DNA of 15,473 nucleotides, taken from NCBI GenBank assembly GCA_964384675.1, contig CAYLNK010000141.1, positions 1-15,473 of the forward strand, written 5' to 3'. Shown in pieces: positions 12,853 to 15,473 of this stretch. A program made the translations under genes and the position numbers. The notes under the pieces are model-generated. The model did no database searches. It was not told the DNA's origin and worked only from the letters and a program-made list of their open reading frames with translations. This stretch comes from CAYLNK01 sp964384675 (lineage in GTDB: Bacteria > Acidobacteriota > Thermoanaerobaculia > UBA5066). Every line of letters begins with the position of its first letter. Within the stretch, counting starts at the first letter, position 1.

Positions 12853-13764
12853 ATGTCCACGATCCCCACCGTCTCGTCCCTCTTTTCCTCGGAGAGCTTC
12901 CGCGTGAAGGTCGGCCTCGCCGAGATGCTCAAGGGGGGCGTCATCATGGACGTCGTCAACGCCGAGCAGGCACGCGTCGCCGAGGACGCCGGCGCCTGCG
13001 CGGTGATGGCGCTCGAGCGCGTCCCGTCCGACATCCGCCGCGACGGGGGCGTCGCCCGCATGTCTCCGGTCTCGAAGATCCGGGAGATCGAGGCGGCGGT
13101 CTCGATCCCGGTGATGGCCAAGTGCCGCATCGGGCACCTCGCCGAGGCGCGCATCCTGGAGGCGCTCGAGGTCGACTTCATCGACGAGTCCGAGGTGCTC
13201 ACCCCCGCCGACGAGGAGAACCACGTCTACAAGCACGATTTCAAGGTGCCGTTCGTGTGCGGCTGCCGGAACCTGGGCGAGGCGCTCCGCCGGATCGGGG
13301 AGGGGGCCGCGATGATCCGCACCAAGGGCGAGGCCGGCACCGGAGACGTCGTCCACGCCGTGAAGCACCTGCGCGAGGTGACCCGCCAGATGAAGGCGCT
13401 GACGCTCCTCACCCGCGACGAGTGGATGACCGCCGCGAAGAACCTGCAGGCGCCGTTCGAGCTGGTCGTCTACGTCGCCGAGCACGGCCGCCTCCCGGTC
13501 CCGAACTTCGCCGCCGGCGGCATCGCGACGCCCGCCGACGCCGCGCTCTGCCGGATGCTCGGCGCCGAGGCGGTCTTCGTCGGCTCGGGGATCTTCAAGT
13601 CCGAGGACCCGGCCAAGCGGGCGCGGGCCATCGTCGAGGCGACCACCCACTTCAACGACCCGTCCCGCGTCGCCAAGGCCTCCGAGGACCTGGGCGAGGG
13701 GATGAAGGGGATCGAAGCGGCGAAGCTCGTCGAGTCGGAGCTCCTCCAGACCCGGGGCTGGTGA
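12853..13764 (+). CDS. pdxS: Pyridoxal 5'-phosphate synthase subunit PdxS
   Basis: A 303-residue (beta/alpha)8 protein that condenses ribose 5-phosphate, glyceraldehyde 3-phosphate and glutaminase-derived ammonia into PLP. Key residues are visible: D33 in GGVIMDVVNAEQA, Lys90 in PVMAKCRIGH (the first Schiff-base lysine) and Lys158 in IRTKGEAGTG (the second, swinging lysine). The segments DFIDESEVLTPADEENHV (108-125) and VPFVCGCRNLGEALRRI (132-148) are near-invariant in the family; the usual MAKARIGH and CGARNLG have Cys in place of Ala here. Length is typical. The ATG follows AAGGAA by six bases. It overlaps pdxT by one base (TGATG), ensuring coupled synthesis of the two subunits of the 12+12 complex. 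No separate promoter is evident in the 32-base gap from the regulator. Confidence 0.98.
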   Translation: MSTIPTVSSLFSSESFRVKVGLAEMLKGGVIMDVVNAEQARVAEDAGACAVMALERVPSDIRRDGGVARMSPVSKIREIEAAVSIPVMAKCRIGHLAEARILEALEVDFIDESEVLTPADEENHVYKHDFKVPFVCGCRNLGEALRRIGEGAAMIRTKGEAGTGDVVHAVKHLREVTRQMKALTLLTRDEWMTAAKNLQAPFELVVYVAEHGRLPVPNFAAGGIATPADAALCRMLGAEAVFVGSGIFKSEDPAKRARAIVEATTHFNDPSRVAKASEDLGEGMKGIEAAKLVESELLQTRGW

Positions 13765-14366
13765 TGGCCGTCGCGGTCCTCGCCCTGCAGGGCGACTTCG
13801 AGGCCCATCGCGCCGCGCTGACGCGCGCCGGGATCGCCTGCGTCGAGGCGCGCACCGCTGCCGAGGTGCTGGCCGCGGACGCGCTCGTCCTCCCGGGCGG
13901 CGAGTCGACCACGATGTGGAAGCTGATGGAGGGAACCGGGATCCCGGAGGCGATCGTCGGGGTGGCCCGCTCCGGCCGCCCGGTCTACGGCACCTGCGCC
14001 GGGGCCATCCTCCTCTCGCGCGAGATCCGGAGCCAGCCGGGAGAGGTTGGCCGCCCCGGCCTCGGGCTCCTCGACACGGCCATCCTTCGCAACGCGTACG
14101 GCCGGCAGCTCGACTCGGCGGTCGTCGCGCTCACCGACGTGTCGCCCGAGCTGGGCCCCGGGCCACACGAGGGAGTCTTCATCCGCGCGCCACGCTTCGA
14201 GTCGCTCGGGGCGGGAGTCGACGTCCTGGCGCGCCGCGACGGCGCCCCGGTCCTGGTCCGGCAAGGCTCCGTGCTGGCGGCCACGTTCCACCCCGAGCTG
14301 TCGGGCCGCAACGCGTTCCTCGAGACCTTCCTGACGACCGCTCCCCGAAAGGCGAAGGCAGCATGA
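13764..14366 (+). CDS. pdxT: Pyridoxal 5'-phosphate synthase glutaminase subunit PdxT
   Basis: A 200-residue class I glutamine amidotransferase that hydrolyses glutamine and channels ammonia to PdxS. The nucleophile is Cys78 in YGTCAGAILL, with His176 and Glu178 (TFHPEL) completing the triad. VLALQGDFEAH at the N-terminus, LVLPGGESTTMWKLM (41-55) and RNAYGRQLDS (109-118) are family-typical. Length matches the family. The ATG overlaps the pdxS stop by one base and has no obvious Shine-Dalgarno sequence, so translation is probably coupled to pdxS. The stop overlaps the next start as ATGA. Confidence 0.97.
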   Translation: MAVAVLALQGDFEAHRAALTRAGIACVEARTAAEVLAADALVLPGGESTTMWKLMEGTGIPEAIVGVARSGRPVYGTCAGAILLSREIRSQPGEVGRPGLGLLDTAILRNAYGRQLDSAVVALTDVSPELGPGPHEGVFIRAPRFESLGAGVDVLARRDGAPVLVRQGSVLAATFHPELSGRNAFLETFLTTAPRKAKAA

Positions 14367-15148
14367 CCGAGACGACAGGCGCGACGGGCCAGGTGCTCGT
14401 GGAGGATCGCGGGGCGATCCGGGTCCTCTCCCTCCACCGCGGCAAGGCGAACGCGCTCGAGACCGGGCTCGCGCAGGAGCTCCACGAACGGGCGCACGAG
14501 GCGCAGGAGGACGACGCCGTGCGCGCCGTCGTGCTGACGTCCTCTTCCCCGAAGATCTTCTGCGGCGGCTTCGACCTCGCCGTCCTCGGCAAGGCCGCGC
14601 CCGAGGAGTTCGACCGCTTCGTGCGCGTCTTCGAGACGCTCTTCTTCGACCTCTTCCTGTTCGGCAAGCCGCTCGTCGCCGCGCTCACCGGCCACGCGGC
14701 GGCCGGGGGCGCGATCCTGGCGAGCACGGCGGACTTCCGGCTGGCCGCCGAGGGGCCGGGCCGGATCGGGCTCCCCGAGGTGAACCTCGGCGTTCACGTG
14801 CCGCGCCACTGCATCGAGGCGATGCGCGTCACGGTCGGCGAGCGGGCGCTCACCCGCTGGGCGCTCGGCGGCGACCCGATCCCCTTCGCGGAGGCGAAGG
14901 AGCTGGGCGCGATCGACCGGATCGTGCCGGCGGCGGGCCTCCTCGACGAGGCGCTCGCGCTCGCGACGCACCTCGGCACCGGGCCGTCCGACGTGTACGC
15001 CGCGATCAAGCGCGACCTGCGCAGCGCCGCGGCCGAGAAGGCGCGCGACGTCCTCGTCGACGGGCGCAAGGCGTTCATCGACTCCTGGTACTCGCCGACG
15101 GGGCAGAGGGGGATCGCCGCCACGCTCGCGCGGCTCGGCGCCCGGTAG
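14363..15148 (+). CDS. Enoyl-CoA hydratase/isomerase (crotonase) family protein, possibly a delta3-delta2-enoyl-CoA isomerase
   Basis: A 261-residue crotonase-fold protein. The oxyanion-hole segments are FCGGFDL (66-72) and GHAAAGGAILASTADFRLAA (110-129). Of the two glutamates used by hydratases, the first position is Ile118 and the second, Glu139 in IGLPEVNLGV, is present. That pattern, with GERALTRWALGGDPIPFAEA and LGAIDRIVPA further on, recalls mitochondrial-type delta3,delta2-enoyl-CoA isomerases, which use only the second glutamate, so isomerization is more likely than hydration. The substrate is unknown. The ATG overlaps the pdxT stop by four bases with GAAGG just upstream, so it is cotranscribed with the PLP genes, although no metabolic link is obvious. 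Confidence 0.88.
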   Translation: MTETTGATGQVLVEDRGAIRVLSLHRGKANALETGLAQELHERAHEAQEDDAVRAVVLTSSSPKIFCGGFDLAVLGKAAPEEFDRFVRVFETLFFDLFLFGKPLVAALTGHAAAGGAILASTADFRLAAEGPGRIGLPEVNLGVHVPRHCIEAMRVTVGERALTRWALGGDPIPFAEAKELGAIDRIVPAAGLLDEALALATHLGTGPSDVYAAIKRDLRSAAAEKARDVLVDGRKAFIDSWYSPTGQRGIAATLARLGAR

Positions 15149-15473
15149 GTGGGGCAGACGCTGTCCGAGGTGGAGGCGGAGACCGTCGCCGCGCTCGGGC
15201 TCGAGCCGGGGGACCCGACGCCTCGCCTGTTCGAGGATCTGTTCCTGCGCTTCACACGGATCGTCCCGTACGAGCGCGTCTCCCGGCGCGGCGGCCGCGC
15301 CCGTACGACGGACGAGGTGCTCGCGGCCCACCTCGAGGAGGGGCTGGGAGCGGCCGGTGTCGAGCGCGTGGCGGCGTTCCTCGCCCTGGCGCGGGGCCTC
15401 GGCTACGAGGCGGAGGCCGTCGCGGCGGAAGGGACGCGGACCGCGCGGCTGGTCCTCGCCCGCCTGGCGGGGC
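15149..15473 (+). CDS. Possible arylamine N-acetyltransferase-like protein, N-terminal fragment
   Basis: An open frame of 108 codons runs to the right edge, starting at a GTG immediately after the previous stop. The segment LFEDLFLRFTRIVPYERVS (27-45) resembles the family pattern ending in IPFENxS. The following stretch, HLEEGLGAAGVERVAAFLAL then GLGYEAEAVAAE, lines up with the usual G-x-G-G-T-C-F-S-L and LGF-x-A-E-P motif of arylamine N-acetyltransferases. The cysteine position is not a Cys (GAAGVE), and the later T-H-x-x-L-L-V becomes RTARLVL, so it may be inactive. The match is by eye and modest. Codon use and base composition fit the neighbours, so a real coding region is likely. The exact start is uncertain, as no good ribosome binding site is seen. 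Confidence 0.5.
   Translation, partial: MGQTLSEVEAETVAALGLEPGDPTPRLFEDLFLRFTRIVPYERVSRRGGRARTTDEVLAAHLEEGLGAAGVERVAAFLALARGLGYEAEAVAAEGTRTARLVLARLAG

Noticed and set aside
1..15473. Search for CRISPR repeats, insertion sequences, tRNA or rRNA genes, toxin-antitoxin pairs and defence genes.
   Set aside because: None seen. Genes are packed tightly with conserved housekeeping content, and the few gaps are accounted for by the origin, promoters and one hairpin.

Overview
The window is a bacterial chromosomal origin region with a housekeeping operon running away from it. It is GC-rich, and the gene order is the classic one: yidC, yidD, rnpA and rpmH read leftward (minus strand), while dnaA, dnaN, recF, gyrB and gyrA read rightward (plus strand). 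The organism looks Gram-negative-like but not a typical proteobacterium. GyrB is the long form (824 aa, with an insertion in its C-terminal part), PLP is made by the PdxS/PdxT route, and a DUF507 protein is present. That combination suggests Acidobacteriota or a deltaproteobacterial-type lineage. This is inference, and the phylum is not proven.

Layout. (1) 1-975, minus strand: yidC (5' end only), yidD, rnpA and rpmH, tightly packed behind a near-consensus promoter at 1000-1028. (2) 976-1107: divergent spacer with the rpmH promoter and a DnaA-box-like element over the dnaA start codon. (3) 1108-2427: dnaA. (4) 2428-2671: the only long plus-strand gap near the origin, with DnaA-box-like repeats followed by an AT-rich stretch, the best oriC candidate. 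(5) 2672-11162: dnaN, recF, gyrB, gyrA, a transaldolase-family protein and a DUF507 protein, with overlaps or gaps of 26 bases or less, so probably one operon. A strong hairpin follows at 11168-11191. (6) 11192-11275: promoter and operator region. (7) 11276-end: a MocR/PdxR-type regulator, pdxS, pdxT, an enoyl-CoA hydratase/isomerase-family enzyme and the 5' part of a possible arylamine N-acetyltransferase-like gene, also closely packed.

How the genes work together. The left operon supplies ribosomal protein L34, the RNase P protein and the membrane-insertion machinery. The central operon supplies replication initiation, the sliding clamp, recombinational repair and DNA gyrase. The right operon makes pyridoxal 5'-phosphate (PdxS and PdxT form the PLP synthase), apparently under a PLP-sensing regulator encoded first in the same operon.

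Most of the window is core biology. The points most worth a second look are: the transaldolase-family protein downstream of gyrA, which lacks the Schiff-base lysine and nearly all other active-site residues; a TTGGWCTA operator set lying inside the regulator's own, possibly leaderless, promoter; a DnaA DNA-binding signature with Asp replaced by His, alongside origin repeats that are not strict TTATCCACA; and an N-acetyltransferase-like fragment at the right edge without the catalytic Cys. No mobile element, CRISPR array, tRNA or rRNA was seen.
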